Of a DNA stretch of 64,000 bases, positions 12,930 through 25,097 are shown one piece after another. The DNA is taken from NCBI GenBank assembly GCA_038503065.1, contig JBCAMK010000007.1:744001-808000 (forward strand), in the 5' to 3' direction. The DNA comes from Paragyromitra xinjiangensis. Its lineage: Eukaryota; Ascomycota; Pezizomycetes; Pezizales; Discinaceae. How positions within the stretch are numbered: position 1 is the first letter of the stretch; the number at the start of each line of letters is the position of its first letter. The position numbers were made by a program, and so were the translations under genes. The notes below the pieces were generated by a model. It was not told where the DNA came from. It ran no database searches and was given only the letters and a program-made list of their open reading frames with translations.

Positions 12930-14596
12930 ATGGCATCTGAGTAAGAATCCGACCATATAGTTTTCGTAACAATTTACTCACTACAAGGACGGCTATAATT
13001 AGAAAGCATACAGTTGGTATCGTTGGAGCTGGTATGGCCGGCCTGTACGCAGCTGGCGTGTTGAAGGTCGCGCGGGGTGACTCAATTGAGGTTCACCTGT
13101 ACGAGTTAACTGGCAAGGTCGGGGGCCGAATCCACACCCATCACTTCACGTCTGAGAAGGATCAATACTACGAGGCAGGAGCTATGCGAATTCCCCAAAC
13201 CGAGATGCACAAACCAGTGATGGAACTTATCCACTACCTCAACAAAGAATGTGACGCTGGTCTCAAACTTATCGATTACCACCTCGATCACTCAGGCAAT
13301 ATTATATTTGTGAATGGCCGTCATACCAGAACTATATTGGGGCAGCAAACGGCGGAAGCGCTTGGTTTTGACGTTCCTAAGGACTACAGAAGCAAGACGG
13401 CTAACGAACTACTCCTCAATGTTATTCGGAAGTTCATCAGGGGTCTTCAAGAAGACTTCGAGGTGGGATGGGAACATATCTTAAGATATGACAAGTGCTC
13501 TTTCCGCACCTACTTAGAGGACGTAGAAGGTTGGCCTGCTTCTGTTATCGGGTTCGTTGAAACCGTGTGTTCACAAACCAACCAATACGCCCTCAGCTTC
13601 ACCGAGTTAATTATGCAGAACCTCGACTTCGAGAATAAGCGTTGGAAGACGCTGGAAGACGGAATGGATAGGCTCCCACAGGCATTGGCTGGCGTCATTG
13701 GACTGGAGAACATCACGTTTGGGGCTCGTGTGCAGGAAATCGAAGAGACTGGTGGAAAAGTCCGGATCCACGCAGATAGCGCTGGTGGCCCGATCCAGGG
13801 ACTTTACGATAAAGTCATTCTCGCTATCCCTCCTAGTGCTGTGAGAATGATACCTAAGCGTCCACGCTGGTCCCCAAGGAAGGAGGAAGCTATCCGGTCG
13901 ATGTATTTCGAAGCGCTTTACAAACTGGGCCTGCGCTTCAAGACCCGGTTCTGGGAGCATTTTAATCTCCCATCACTTGGAGGGCAATCTACAACCGACC
14001 TGCCAATCCGCTGGATTGTGTATCCATCCTACGGCATCGAAACCACTGGGCCTGGGGTCCTTTTGCTATATTCGTGGAAATCGGACGCGTCATTGTGGTC
14101 TTCTGTCCCATTCAGTGAGCGTGTGAAGTGCGCCCTACAAAACCTCGCTGAAGTCTACAAAGACGAAAATGTTGACGTTTACGACGAGTTCATCGCAGCG
14201 AATGATATGCCCTGGGCCGAATACAACCCTACTGGTGATTGTATGTTCCTCCCGGGACAATTTACAGAGTATTTCGACATCGCCCAACGATGTGAGGATA
14301 ACATCTATTTCGCGGGCGAGCACCTGAGCCGCCACCACACCTGGATTACTGGCGCGATCGATTCCGGAAGATACACTGCGGATGCTGTTTTAAGAGATTT
14401 GCGGCCTGCGGAGCCGAACTATAACGGGTGGATTCCTCGAACGGGTGGGACGCCTAAGGAAAATTATAACCCTGAGATGTCTAGGAAGGTGGCCATCCGA
14501 AAAGGGTTAAAGCGTGTTGCTGAAGATTGCCCGGGGTTTGAGAATAGCATCTTGTTTCCCAGCTCCAGTCAGATCCAGATCGGCGTAGGTCTATAA
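12930..14596 (+). CDS. flavin-dependent L-amino acid oxidase
   Basis: Two exons, 12930-12940 (11 nt, MASE) and 13003-14596, give 534 aa. The intron is 62 nt (GTAAGA to TAG). Reading through it joins a complete FAD-binding Rossmann motif, VGIVGAGMAGLYAAG, with G12, G14 and G17. Starting at the ATG at 13034 would cut this motif, so the upstream start is preferred. Other family marks are KVGGRIHTHHF followed by YEAGAMRIP, and the C-terminal FAD contact YFAGEHLSRHHTWITGAI. Such fungal enzymes deaminate L-amino acids to 2-oxo acids with release of ammonia and hydrogen peroxide. They serve in nitrogen scavenging and sometimes defence. The substrate is not predictable and a related monoamine-oxidase-type role is possible. 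No signal peptide is visible. Confidence 0.85.
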
Positions 14597-15311
14597 GGGC
14601 GGGATATTTGCTTCTTTCTCGTTGCTTATAAAGTGTAGAAAGAGTTCTGATAACGGAGGTAGTGGAAGGAAATTATCCAGTGGCAAGGCAAGTGGAATGA
14701 GAGTTAAGTTTGTTACAAGATTATAAGCAGCCGGCAGTGAGGCGCGCCTTGCTAGTAGTTTAGGAAGAATACGCAATTCTAATTGCCTTAATCAAATCTA
14801 CCAAGGTTATGTTGGATTGGGTTGTCTTCCTGAGGACCTTTGCTTGTGTTAGCGAATATGAAGAGTTAGGTGTAGGGGCTTTGTAGTTCGAACACCTACC
14901 TATCCAACGTCTTTTACAGTAATACCCAAACAAAACTTAATGTATATATACAGCTACCTTCTAAGATCCATATACATAAAATCCTATCCGCAATACACAA
15001 ATAACTGACCGAAGCGCAAAAATTGTTTTGGGAGAAGCAAAGCTTCTGCCGTAGGCAAGCGGAGAGAAAGAAGAAAAGGGGAGGGGTAATAACATACCTT
15101 TCATTGTTCTCTACACATACACGCACACGCACATAAATGAAGGAAAGCAAACGAAGTTAAGGAAGAATGCGGCACATACCCAAGAAATTACTAGATCTAG
15201 TTTCATTGCATTGATTCCTCTTTGCTGCAGGCTTTTGTTGACCGGTTTATGATCCATTGGTATGATTCCAAAGGAGCTAGTTTGCTGAAGATATCACCTT
15301 AAATCATCCTC

Positions 15312-15430
15312 CACGTTCTCCCGTTCATCATTGTTCCCATATTGTTGTCCCCCACTTTCTCCCGTTCATCACTATTCCCATACTATCCCCTACTTTCTTC
15401 TGTTCGTCACTATTCCCATATTATTATTTC
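15312..15430 (+). repeat. imperfect minisatellite, about 39 bp x 3
   Basis: Three diverged units follow one another. Each carries a TTCTCCCGTTCATCA-like block followed by ATTCCCATA and a T/C-rich tail. The second and third units share TCACTATTCCCATA exactly. The unit length is about 39 bp. Confidence 0.7.
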
Positions 15431-16088
15431 CAGTTGTTTATTTTCCCTGACAGCCATCCGTACTGACAATTGGAGCCAGTCGTTGACCAGTTGTTTCACT
15501 ATGGGATGGAGGTTAGGCTCGAGACGGGGGTTGGGAAAGAGGAATAAAGAAAAGAATGAGGAGGAATCAACTTACTTAATCTTGTTGCTATCGATCCATC
15601 CTAAGGGAGAGGACTGAATGAATGGATGAGTTAACAGATTATTCATTGAAGAGTTCTAGTTAGTAGGCGTGTTATGAACGCGCGCGTGTGTATGTGTGTC
15701 CGTGAGCTATTTATTTTATCTGTTTAACCTTTTTGTTAGTGAGTTCTCATTTTATTGAGCAGGAGAGTTTTTAGGGAAATCCTGATGGAGTAATTACCTA
15801 ATATTAGTTAGTTGGATAAATTAGATAGTAGGACTAGAGGAGATGGTAGTGAGATTGATAGAGTCTCGGTGAAAACTATCAAACTAAAACGGGGGAAGAG
15901 GGATTGTTGGGGTTGCCGCCATAGCTTAAGGGCTGGATGTGTGTATGATTTATCTATCTATCTATCAGGGGTTGTTGTTTGGAGTTGTTGTCTGGGAAGA
16001 AAGGAGAAAAGGTAGTTTCGTGCCCAGCCCCATGCACGCAGCTTGCTGCGTACCGTAGGGAGAAAAGGAGTAGCGGGGCAAGAAGGCA

Positions 16089-16220
16089 GTATTTATGGAG
16101 TTGGGTTCTGCACTAACGGACTGATGCTGAAAGAAAAATCCTACTCTGAGAGCCCCAAAGTGCAAACGGGAACCTTGATTGGCTGGGCAGTGGTGGACGC
16201 ACTTTCCATAGTATGGTTGA
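16089..16220 (+). repeat. dispersed repeat, copy split by about 85 bp
   Basis: The 15-bp block at 16089-16103 and the 22-bp block at 16199-16220 match 12032-12046 and 12052-12073 exactly. Here they are pushed apart. The extra DNA (about 16114-16198) is bounded by the tetranucleotide GCAC on both sides (16110-16113 and 16199-16202). That pattern fits an insertion with a 4-bp target duplication, or a deletion between GCAC copies at the other locus. No terminal inverted repeats are evident in the extra DNA. Confidence 0.65.
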
Positions 16221-16631
16221 TGGATGAGACGCTTACAATAGCCGCAGCTGTCTCGGTTGCCTAGGAAGCTTTGGATAAAAATACTGTAGATATTTTTTTC
16301 TTTTCCTTTTTTTGGAGGCACTTAAAATGAAGTTGTTGGATGGACTTCTCTGTTGGGGCAGCATTATAACGATGCCGAGTGATGGCACATGATTATATTG
16401 AATCTCCGATCAGGAGAATCATAACCCAAACCTCTCAATGTCCCATGAATTTCAAGATGGTTGCTCTTCACTGTTTAAAGCAGCAACCGAAAGCTATCAA
16501 GGAAGTAGAAGTACAAGTCACACATTCAAGGCTTAGCTATAATAAATAGCCAAGGAAACCATTTTCATTCATAAGAGCCTTATAGCAGAGGAAATTCGTG
16601 AAATAATTGACATTATAATGACTTTTCCCGA

Positions 16632-18147
16632 CTATTTTTTCTCTCCGACTGATCTGCTCACTACTCCGTACCTAATCTCCGCAAGCCTAACCCTCGCATC
16701 GATTATATACTTTTCGTGTTCCCTCTCAGCCTGGCGCTCCTGCACCTTCACATCGAACCGGTACCTGCGGCGAACTTTGCTGCGATAAAGCCTATATGCG
16801 GCTTCGTGATCAAACTCATTAGGTTCGGCTAGGTACTCTAAATCGACCTCATCGCTGCTGTCGTTCTCACGAGTCCGCTTCTATGCAGGTTAAAGGTTTA
16901 GAGTGGTATCTCCGAGGACCAGGGAGGAGGATAGACACTTACGGTACATGTAGATACTGATGGAGCGAACGCCGCCGCCTCTGGTGCGCTGGAGCCTCTG
17001 TTAGGCTGGGAAGGGGATGGGGCTATCTCGGAGCTGTCATTGATGACGATATGTTCGTCGTGAGATTCCCTTGAAACGTTTCCTGAATGCGTCGATTCTA
17101 ATTCTTCTTGAAATTCCTCATCTGTATCCATCTGATCATGAATCTCATCTTGCACTTCCTCTTGAGCTTCATAGATTTCTTCATCTTCGGTATCATCATG
17201 GCTTTCATTATCTTTGTTACTGCCATCTTCGTAATTGCTGCGATACTCTATTTCTTCTTGAGCTCTATGAATTTCTTCATCTCCGGAATCATCTTCACGG
17301 CCTTCGTTATCTTCGTAGCCCTCATCCTCGCAATTGCTACGATACTCCGCTCCCTCTTCGCTGCCCTCCACGAACGTAACCTCGTCATCTACTGTAACTC
17401 CACCGCTCCCGGGGGGGCGTTTCCCAGGGGGCCATTTCCCAGGGAGCCGTTTCCCAGCAGGTCGTAGCGTAGCGGCTCCATATCTAATTTCTGGAGTAAC
17501 CACATCTGACTCGTAGACACTCGGAGCAGCAGAGGACACAGTGGGAGTATTAAATTCGTACTTACAATCCAATTCCGAATCACTCTCAGACGACATTTCC
17601 TGATCGTTACTGAGAGCCATCAAGAAAGAATAATACGGATATTCCTCCTTGATGGATCCTACAACCACCCAAACCGCTATTAGCAAATCACACTAAAATC
17701 ATTACTAAAAAAAGAAACCCTACTCCACAATTTCCGCATCTTGCGCCTTCCCTCCCTCCCCAAAGTAGCCTCCTTCTTCGCAATCTCTAGTTCCCCCTTA
17801 ATTTCATCATACCGCTTCTTCAGCAGCCAAATCTTCCCCTGGACGGCCCTCCCATAGTACGCAGGGTTCACATCCATATATTGTCTATATGACGGATGGT
17901 CTGCAAAGACCTTGAAAGCCAATTCCTGAGAAGCATTCCACTTCGTTTGACAAGGAGGATGGCCACCAGCAGTAGACCAGAGAGCATTTCTAATACTAGG
18001 GTTTTCTTGCAGCTTGTGGAGCAAGACCCAGGTCAGAGCGTGAGAGTCAGCGGCCCATTGGCAGGAGCAGGAGGGAAGATACACTTGGGGTGGAGAAGAG
18101 GGGATTTCGTAATGGTGAAACGTCAATGGTGGGGACGTTGACTCCAT
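16632..18147 (-). CDS. acidic protein with possible Myb/SANT-like N-terminus
   Basis: Three exons on the complement, 18147-17724, 17658-16943 and 16880-16632, give 462 aa in one open frame. I do not recognise a named family. Residues about 30-140 are rich in Trp, Leu and Lys (TWVLLHKLQENPS, KTKW-like QTKWNAS, VQGKIWLLKKRYDEI), with spacing reminiscent of Myb/SANT-like DNA-binding domains of fungal and transposase-derived proteins. That assignment is weak. The middle is very acidic and contains two tandem copies of about 32 residues (each starting EYRSN and ending AQEE), plus short GKRPPG-type repeats. The last exon is basic and helical (RLYRSKVRRRYRF). The exon 1 donor could instead lie slightly downstream, adding a few residues without changing frame. 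A nuclear regulatory role is conceivable but unproven. Confidence 0.65.
17156..17347 (-). repeat. coding tandem duplication of an acidic 32-residue unit
   Basis: Within the acidic-protein gene, two adjacent segments of about 96 bp encode related units. Each begins EYRSN, runs through Asp/Glu-rich residues, and ends with DEEI, a short variable stretch and AQEE. They probably arose by slippage or unequal exchange. Confidence 0.75.
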
Positions 18148-18993
18148 TGTTTTTGATGGACGGATGAAAAGGGGAGAGGTCGAAATGCCCGTAAGTTGGG
18201 TTTTATCCCAACTATTACATGAGTTTTTTTCTGTGCGTGCGGGTCAATGACCGCGTTTTAGGGCTTCGGAAGGATTCTGGAAGTTGCTGCTATGGGCTTT
18301 GAGAATGTATACATGTATCTATGTGCTTAAGAAATATATTAACCTCTCTGGTCCCTGAGAAAGGGTATATGCATAGGCGATCACTCGCAATAATTTTTGT
18401 TTTTTTGTTTTTTATTCATCCTGATGGACGCTACACTCTCCTGGTCTACAGTGCTGTAATGTACGTGTAGTCGTTCACGTTTTGTTCACACATGCACTCC
18501 TAATCTATGGTGTAATATATCCTGTTCCTGGGATCTACGTGTAATTGATAATCGGAGGCGGGTAGCCCAATCCAGTTTATATATATTTTTCCTAAGATCT
18601 GAGGGAAATCTATACAAAATACATCTATAACATCCAACACTCTATGGGAATCGTGTTACAAATGATAAGTGTTCTTCGCTAAAAACCAGTCCCTAGGGGA
18701 AAGCGGGGCAGCAGACATCATAGCAGCCAAAGTATCAACTCTAACAAGCTCAACCAATCTAACCCAAGAAATCAAACATACATGTAATCATACTCTTTTT
18801 TTTGAAACGGTGGATGAACACCGTATATATACCCAACCATTTAAGTTGCCCAAACACAGAACGCCTGTAATTGTTGAAAACAGAAGCCGCCAGGAAGTAT
18901 AAACCCACGAAAATAACAGATACATAGCAATAAGGAAAGGTATAAACAAGCTGCAAGACCCCCCATCCACCCACATGCCCAGGGTGGAATTAT
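18148..18993. other. intergenic region between acidic-protein gene and GTP cyclohydrolase
   Basis: No gene is seen. Two TACATGTA palindromes lie here (18310-18317, 18779-18786), with several T-rich runs. The left part is the promoter side of the acidic-protein gene and the right part is the 3' side of GTP cyclohydrolase I. Confidence 0.55.
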
Positions 18994-20031
18994 CTATCGA
19001 CCACCTCTCAACGCCTACTCACGAATCCCAATTAGCCATTGAACCACCAAATACCTCTAGGTAATTTAGCAACTTACCACTAAATGCATAAACTCCTCCC
19101 TCGTCCTCGTACTCTTCCTAAAAATTCCTGTCATACTACTCGTCGTAGTAGTCGCCGTCGTCTTCCCAACGCCCCTCATAACCATACACAAATGAGCACT
19201 CTCCATCACGACCGCTACACCCTGCGGCTGCAATATCTCCTCCACCGCCATCGCTACCTGCTTCGTCAACCTCTCCTGCAACTGCAACCTCCGCGCAAAC
19301 ATTTCTGCAATTCTGGCAAACTTCGATAATCCAAGAACCTTCCTGTTGGGGATATATCCGATATGCATTTTCCCCGTAAAGGGGACGAGATGGTGTTCGC
19401 ACATGGAGAAGATCTCAATATCCTTGATTATGACGAGCTCGTCGTGGTCTTCAGTGAAGACAGCATTATTGATGATAGTGTGAAGATTCTCCTCATAGCC
19501 CTTCGTGAAGTATAGCATAGCTTTCGCATAGCGGGTAGGGGTGTCAAGGAGGCCCTCACGATCAGGGTCTTCACCGATACATTCCAGGATTGTACGAATA
19601 CTATCAGGAATAATGATTAGCCAATTGGCAACCCAAAAAGGCTCCAAAACTTACGCTCCAGAAAGCTTATCCAGCCTCTCAGCCTTCTCTTCTGGCGTAG
19701 CCTCCAATCGTTTCTTGGTCCCTGCGCTCGGCCATGACAGCCCGTCGTAATCCACCGGCGGCGTCACGGTGTATGGGCTCCCTGGTCTACTCGCCTCTGG
19801 TGTCACAACCACAGGGGCGAGACGTGGGTTGTTCTTCAACGCCACAACGCTTTTTGCTCGCTCTGCTTGTGCAAATTCGGAGGGTGCGATGTCGTGCTGT
19901 GGTGGTAGTCCGGTCTCGCGGATCTGGAGGGAGGCGAAAAGTTTGTCGGCGCCATTGATGAGGAATTGTGTGTTTTCGGCCAAAGGTACGACGGGGGGAA
20001 CTCCGATTTCAGGGGCGACGGTGGGAGTCAT
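18994..20031 (-). CDS. FOL2: GTP cyclohydrolase I
   Basis: Exons on the complement are 20031-19655, 19600-19078 and, probably, 19014-18994, giving 306 aa. The enzyme converts GTP to 7,8-dihydroneopterin triphosphate, the first step toward folate and tetrahydrobiopterin, as a homodecamer in the cytosol. Zinc ligands are visible in [10 protein letters not shown] (about C193, H196) and HLCMVMRGV. The core [19 protein letters not shown] and the C-terminal TREEFMHLV are intact. The N-terminal 100 residues are Pro-rich and low-complexity, as in other fungi. The small last exon is inferred from a GTAAGT donor at 19077 and a CTAAT branch 18 nt before the acceptor. Without it, translation stops three codons after the donor with little effect. 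Confidence 0.93.
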
Positions 20032-21076
20032 TGAGGTGGTAGGGGTTCTGTCTTTAGGGAAAGGGAGTTGAGGGTGTCTGGGGGATTATGAAAGAACTCT
20101 TGAGAGGAACTGAAATCTCAGAGGCAAAAGTGTAGTCGCCTTTGGAAGTAGGAGATTCGCTCTGTTCCTGAACAAGAAGTAATGTAAATCCAGGAACCCG
20201 GAGGGTTGAGTCACACTTTAAAGAAAAAGCTACGTGGTGGGGAGGGAAAGCTCATGCTCTTCCCCGAGCTTTTTTTTTTTGAGTTCCCTGCATACAGTAT
20301 CCACCCCACACGCCGTTACGCTTACCAGTAGCTAGCCCGAAACAGCCTAGCGGTACAAAGTTTTTTTTTGACAGCTCCGGGTATGCCAGAAAATCTAGAT
20401 GGAGTACAGAAACCGCGTGGGATATCCTCTCCTACTCCTAAATGATGTGATAAAAGGGAGAATTAGGAAGTTACCACATCCCGACACCAAATCCAGAAAC
20501 GGAACAAAAAGTTCAAAGACGGCCATCCTGCCGGTTTTCGTTTGTAATATTACAGAGTCATGAAGCTCACAAAAAACTGTCAACGAAACCCCTTTCGAAA
20601 GTTCCAACATCGTACAACAGATACATGTACATGTAGTTCCAAATACCCTTTCCCCCCAAGAACCCAACATACATGTAGTAATCCCATATCCTCGTTTATC
20701 CTGCAAAAACCATTCCTCCCAAAAAATGCAGTTCCAGAAATAAAGACTGATAAAAAAAATCCAAAAAATGGTATCGTATCATCCCAGCATTCAAACCCAA
20801 CTCCTATAAAATATCCTTCGAAAAAATAAAACAAAAAGAATAATACAAAAACACCAAGCGAGTGTTACTCCATGCGACATCTATCCCAAAAAAAAAGCAA
20901 GCGAGTGTAAAATACAAATCCAACCAGCCACCCATCCCCCTAAACATACCACCAAAATAATAGTAATAAAAAACAGCTTAGAATGTATAAGAAACGAAGA
21001 ATGATAAAAAAAGAACTCCCAAACTACCAATATATACCATGAACAGAAAGATAAAAAGCCAAAGGTCATATACAGA
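20032..21076. other. intergenic region with clustered TACATGTA palindromes
   Basis: No gene is seen. The left part is the promoter of GTP cyclohydrolase I. The region contains three TACATGTA copies within 56 bp (20622-20629 overlapping 20628-20635, and 20670-20677), an A-rich stretch, and the 3' flank of the proline-rich gene. Confidence 0.55.
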
Positions 21077-24000
21077 CTACGCCACAGGCGTCGTCGGTGT
21101 CGCCTCAGGTCCAACACATCTCCCAACACGCTCTTTAATCTCCTCACAAACACTCCCTAAACTCTCCTGCCACTCACTCTCCAGCATCTTCACCTTCTCC
21201 TTCAGATCCTCCGTCAACACCAGCTCCTCTCTATTCCTGCCTTCATCCTGCTTCCTCTGATCATTCGAACACTTAACCTTCCAGCTCGCCGCCACATTCA
21301 ACGTCTTGATCTCATGGAGTAGACATAGGAGGTTCGTCTGTCCCTCAACAAACTGATAGACCGATCTCTCCGCCTGCATGATCTTTGCTAGAAGATACCT
21401 TAGCGGCTCACGTAGATACGCCGGGTTCTCATGGAATTCCTCAGGTGGGACTATCGGATGAACATTCGTAAGATCTACCGGGATCTTCTCAAAACACTCC
21501 ACAATCAATGGCGCAACCTCCCAGAACGCAGAAATCTGCTTCTCAACACCCTTGATGACGTTGTTCTCAACAATATCCAAAAACCCGCTATATCTCGTAA
21601 GTGACTCCTGATCCGCAGCCAAGCGCCTTGTGTTCTCATCGCGGTTAAAGAAGTCTTCCGCCTCACGGATCTTATCGGCTTCACGCGAGACAAAGAAGGG
21701 TGTGATAACAACCTCCTTGTAGCGTCTATTACGCTCAGCAAGAAGATCAGCGACTTCGCGGTGAAGCTGCTCGCGCACATCGAATAGCCATTTCAAACAG
21801 GTCAACTTCTCGAGGACTTCCGGAACCTCATCACCCTCTTCTTGGCCACCGCTGGATGCGTCGGCAGAAGATTTGATCTCCTTGACGAGGTCAGAGTAGG
21901 CCGCAGAGGCAGCAACGATGCGTTCTTGAAGGTCAGAGTGGGCAACGTCGACAACTTGGGATTGGAAAAGGTCAAATTCGCTCTTGAGGGCTTCCTCGGA
22001 GAGGGTGTCTTCGCGGGCCTGGAAGTCGCTGTTGATGGATTCGAGCTGGTCGAAAGAGAAGCGTTTGCTGGGGCCGTTGCCGTTGCCGTTTCTGGTGGTG
22101 TAGAGCTGTTGAATGTATTCAGAGTGTTGGTTCCTACGCTTGAGGGCCTCAAGGGCGAAAGCTTCCTTGCGAGCCGTAGAAGCGCCATTGAAGTCACGCT
22201 TTACAGCGTTAACGGTGGAAAGATCATTCAAGGTTCGGACGAGATTACGGAAGACAGCCAATTGCGGGTGCGCATTATTGACCGCAGGGTATTTTCGCGG
22301 ATAAGGAGGGAGAAGGGTAAGCAGCGGTGCAATATCGAGGCTCGTCTTAACTCGTCTCGCTGGTATAGACCTTGTCCTTGACGCTGCTGGGCGAGACCGA
22401 GAACGCGAGTATTTCCGATCCGGAGGGTAGGCCGCGCTCCCAGCGTACTCTTCCGGATGCATAGAATTGCGTGGTGTCGTCACGTGTTCCGCAATTTCCC
22501 TAAGAGATGCGCGAGGGGCGCGAGCATGCCGATTACGGCCGAATCCAAATTCCTCGTCACCCATACCATCAGAGCGAACCGCGAAGTGATCGCTATCCGC
22601 TCTCGATCCACCTTCTATGCTCGCCTCCCACCATCGGGAAGACGTTCGCCCACGTGAAGATTCCTCGTCTCTAATACGCGCATCTAGCGCAACTTGACCT
22701 TCGAGTGTTGTTGAATTAATGTATTGTCCCCACCACTGAGAATCCGGTCTCCTCCTATTCGCCTCCTCTGAGTTCCCCATCTCCACATCCTCCTCATCCA
22801 TCCCCCTCAATACCGGTGAAATCGGCGACAATTCCTGTGTTGGCCTTTCTGGCGCGGAGAATGCCGTCGCTAATTGCGCTACGATATCAGACTTCATCTT
22901 CTTGACTGCCGCTGGATATCGCTCCTCTCTCAACCGACACTCCTTGACAACGAAATCCAGCCATAGCTTTACTCGTTTTTCATCCGATTGCGCAGAAGAC
23001 TCCGATCTAATCATCTTCCTGTGCCTCTCCAGCGCCGAAACATAAAACCCATCCATCGTCTCCTCATCCTTCAAAAGCGGAGCCTGGAGTTTCATATCGA
23101 CAGGGGACATATTCGGAAGGTGCAGCAAATGCGAAATAGGCCTATCCCTCCCATTCTCTCTTTCGCCAGCTGGCGGGGGCGTAGGAAGTTGTTTCGGTGG
23201 TTCCTCGGTTACCGGTGACGGAGTAATGAATTTAACGGGCTTGCGTTTAATCATTCTATTTTCCGGCGAAAACGGGGGCGTCCCGCGCGAGCCCTGCGGT
23301 TGTGGGGTAGCGTCGCGGTCGAAATCGATCAAGGGTGCGAAACCAGACTGCGTGTCTATCCGTGGCGCGTTGCCTCTCCTGCCCAGGATCTCATCTGCAG
23401 GGGTTGTAACTCGAGACATGTTTTGCTTCCAGGGGTTATTGTTATCCTCATGCATTGCAATCCCCAATCCATCTTCCTGCCTCGAACTCGGACCCGGTGA
23501 ATTTTTCTTGTATGGTGCTTCTTCACCCTCCATTTTCCTCTTGGGGGGAAGTTGAGGCGGCGATGTAGTCGTTGTTATTGGACCGGCTGAAATTGTCGAG
23601 GCGGTAACTTCGTAAGATCTGCTCGCAATTGTCGCATTGCTCTCCATTGATAACCTACCTGGTTGTGATTGAGGCGGCGATCGACTTTGCATCCTCATTT
23701 GAACAGGCGAAGAAACAGACCTACCCTGCTGATTTACAATTCTGGGCACACTTGAATTCCGTGGAGGGGGTCCGGGAGGAGGTGGTGGAATACTGCCGCG
23801 ACTCTGCGAATCACCCCTAACAGCTCCTGGCGGCATTGGTCTGGGTAGCGAATTATCTCGAGGTGGAGGGCCTGGGGGAGGGGGCGGAATTCTCGAAAGC
23901 GAATCGCCTCTAACTGAGCCTGGAGCCTGTTGTTGACCACGTTCGTGAGGTGATTGAGAGTTAGCTCTTAGGCCCATCCCCATACCAACATGCATAGCTA

Positions 24001-25097
24001 CATTGCTAGCACTGTGGGTTCGTCTTGCTGGCCCTTGTGGTGATCCAATGGCCATTGGAGACGTGTCCCGCCTCATGGGAGGAGGGCCTGGAGGTGGGGG
24101 TGGTATACTATTAGGTATTATTTGTGCACTTGGACGCCGTGTCGGGGGACCTCGTGAGTTGTTTCTTGGGGAGACTATTGGGCTAGTTGGAGCAGCAATC
24201 TCGGGGGATGGATACGAAGTTTGCTGTAGTCCTGACGGTGCATATCCTTGAGTGTTGATACCTGAACCAGCTGGAGGAGAGTAGTTTCTTCGACGCGAAG
24301 TATTATTCCAACCTGATTGGTCTTGAGACAGAGGCGCGTACGGAGACAGAGGCGTCGTGTTGGCACTACTCGCTACAGAAGGACCATGAGAGAAGAGGGG
24401 AGAAAAACCTTGGGTAGTTGCAGTAGAAGGGGTTATCTGCGAAGGTGTCATCGGCGAATGATTTCGATTCGCTGGTGATACCGGAGTGGTATTACTACTA
24501 GTGTAAGGCCATGAGTTCTGGCGTTGATGAGGTGGACTAAGTTGTAGACGTGGATTCAAGTGATGTCGCGCAGCTTGTGGGGGAGAATATGGTGGTGGTG
24601 GGGCTACGCAGATGTCAGTCAAATGCAAGGAGATAAGATGAATACATCCACAAAATAAATATAAAAATAAATTAAAAACAAAAACAACAAAAACAGGAAG
24701 GGGTCTAGGATTACGAATTGATAAAACAAATGACAGGAACATATAAAATTCCAAAAAATAAGAAAATTAGAGATTGACTATAGGAAACAAAAGGCTCTAT
24801 ACCATCCTCCCCAGCTGGTCTTGGAACAAATCCCCCATTTGTCGCAACAGGCCCATAATGTTGTGGGTTATATTCGCCACTCTCTCCAGTCTCTGGATTT
24901 CTCATAGGGCTAACACTAGGTCGTCTAGGCCCATATCCAGCAGCAACAGCAGTAGCATTTGAAGTCGCAACAGTAGGTGCGCCCGATCCAACAGCTCCCC
25001 CACCGAGACCACCTGGGTATAAGGCCGGGTTATAGCGGGCATATGCGCCAGTCGCTACCGACGCTTGGTGATTCTGGAAAGCATAAGGCGATGCCAT
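21077..25097 (-). CDS. large proline-rich protein with helical C-terminus, function unknown
   Basis: Two exons on the complement, 25097-24803 and 24603-21077, give 1273 aa. The 199-nt intron (GTATAG to TAG) is AT-rich, and reading through it would give a spurious hydrophobic start. The N-terminal 750 residues are low-complexity, rich in Pro, Ser, Gln and Arg. They include three PPPPPGPPP stretches, each followed by a basic residue and an NS or TS, which resemble profilin- or SH3-binding tracts. The C-terminal part (about 800-1260) is predicted globular and helical, with charged heptad-like segments such as FDVREQLHREVADLLAERN and YSDLVKEIKS. I recall no named family. The length and clean frame argue for a real conserved gene. 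A cytoskeletal or scaffolding role is an inference only. Confidence 0.8.

Larger units (their letters stand above)
14597..16631. other. 2.0-kb repeat-bearing gene-free region
   Basis: No convincing gene. It contains an imperfect minisatellite (15312-15430), a (TATC)4 run (15951-15966), and the split copy of the dispersed repeat (16089-16220). It separates the oxidase from the convergent acidic-protein gene. Confidence 0.55.

Noticed and set aside
21842..22381. 179-codon plus-strand frame inside the proline-rich gene
   Set aside because: Shadow of the long complement gene; no motif and no splice support.
24604..24754. Apparent hydrophobic N-terminus in front of the proline-rich protein
   Set aside because: It is translation of an intron; the true first exon is 25097-24803 and joins in frame.
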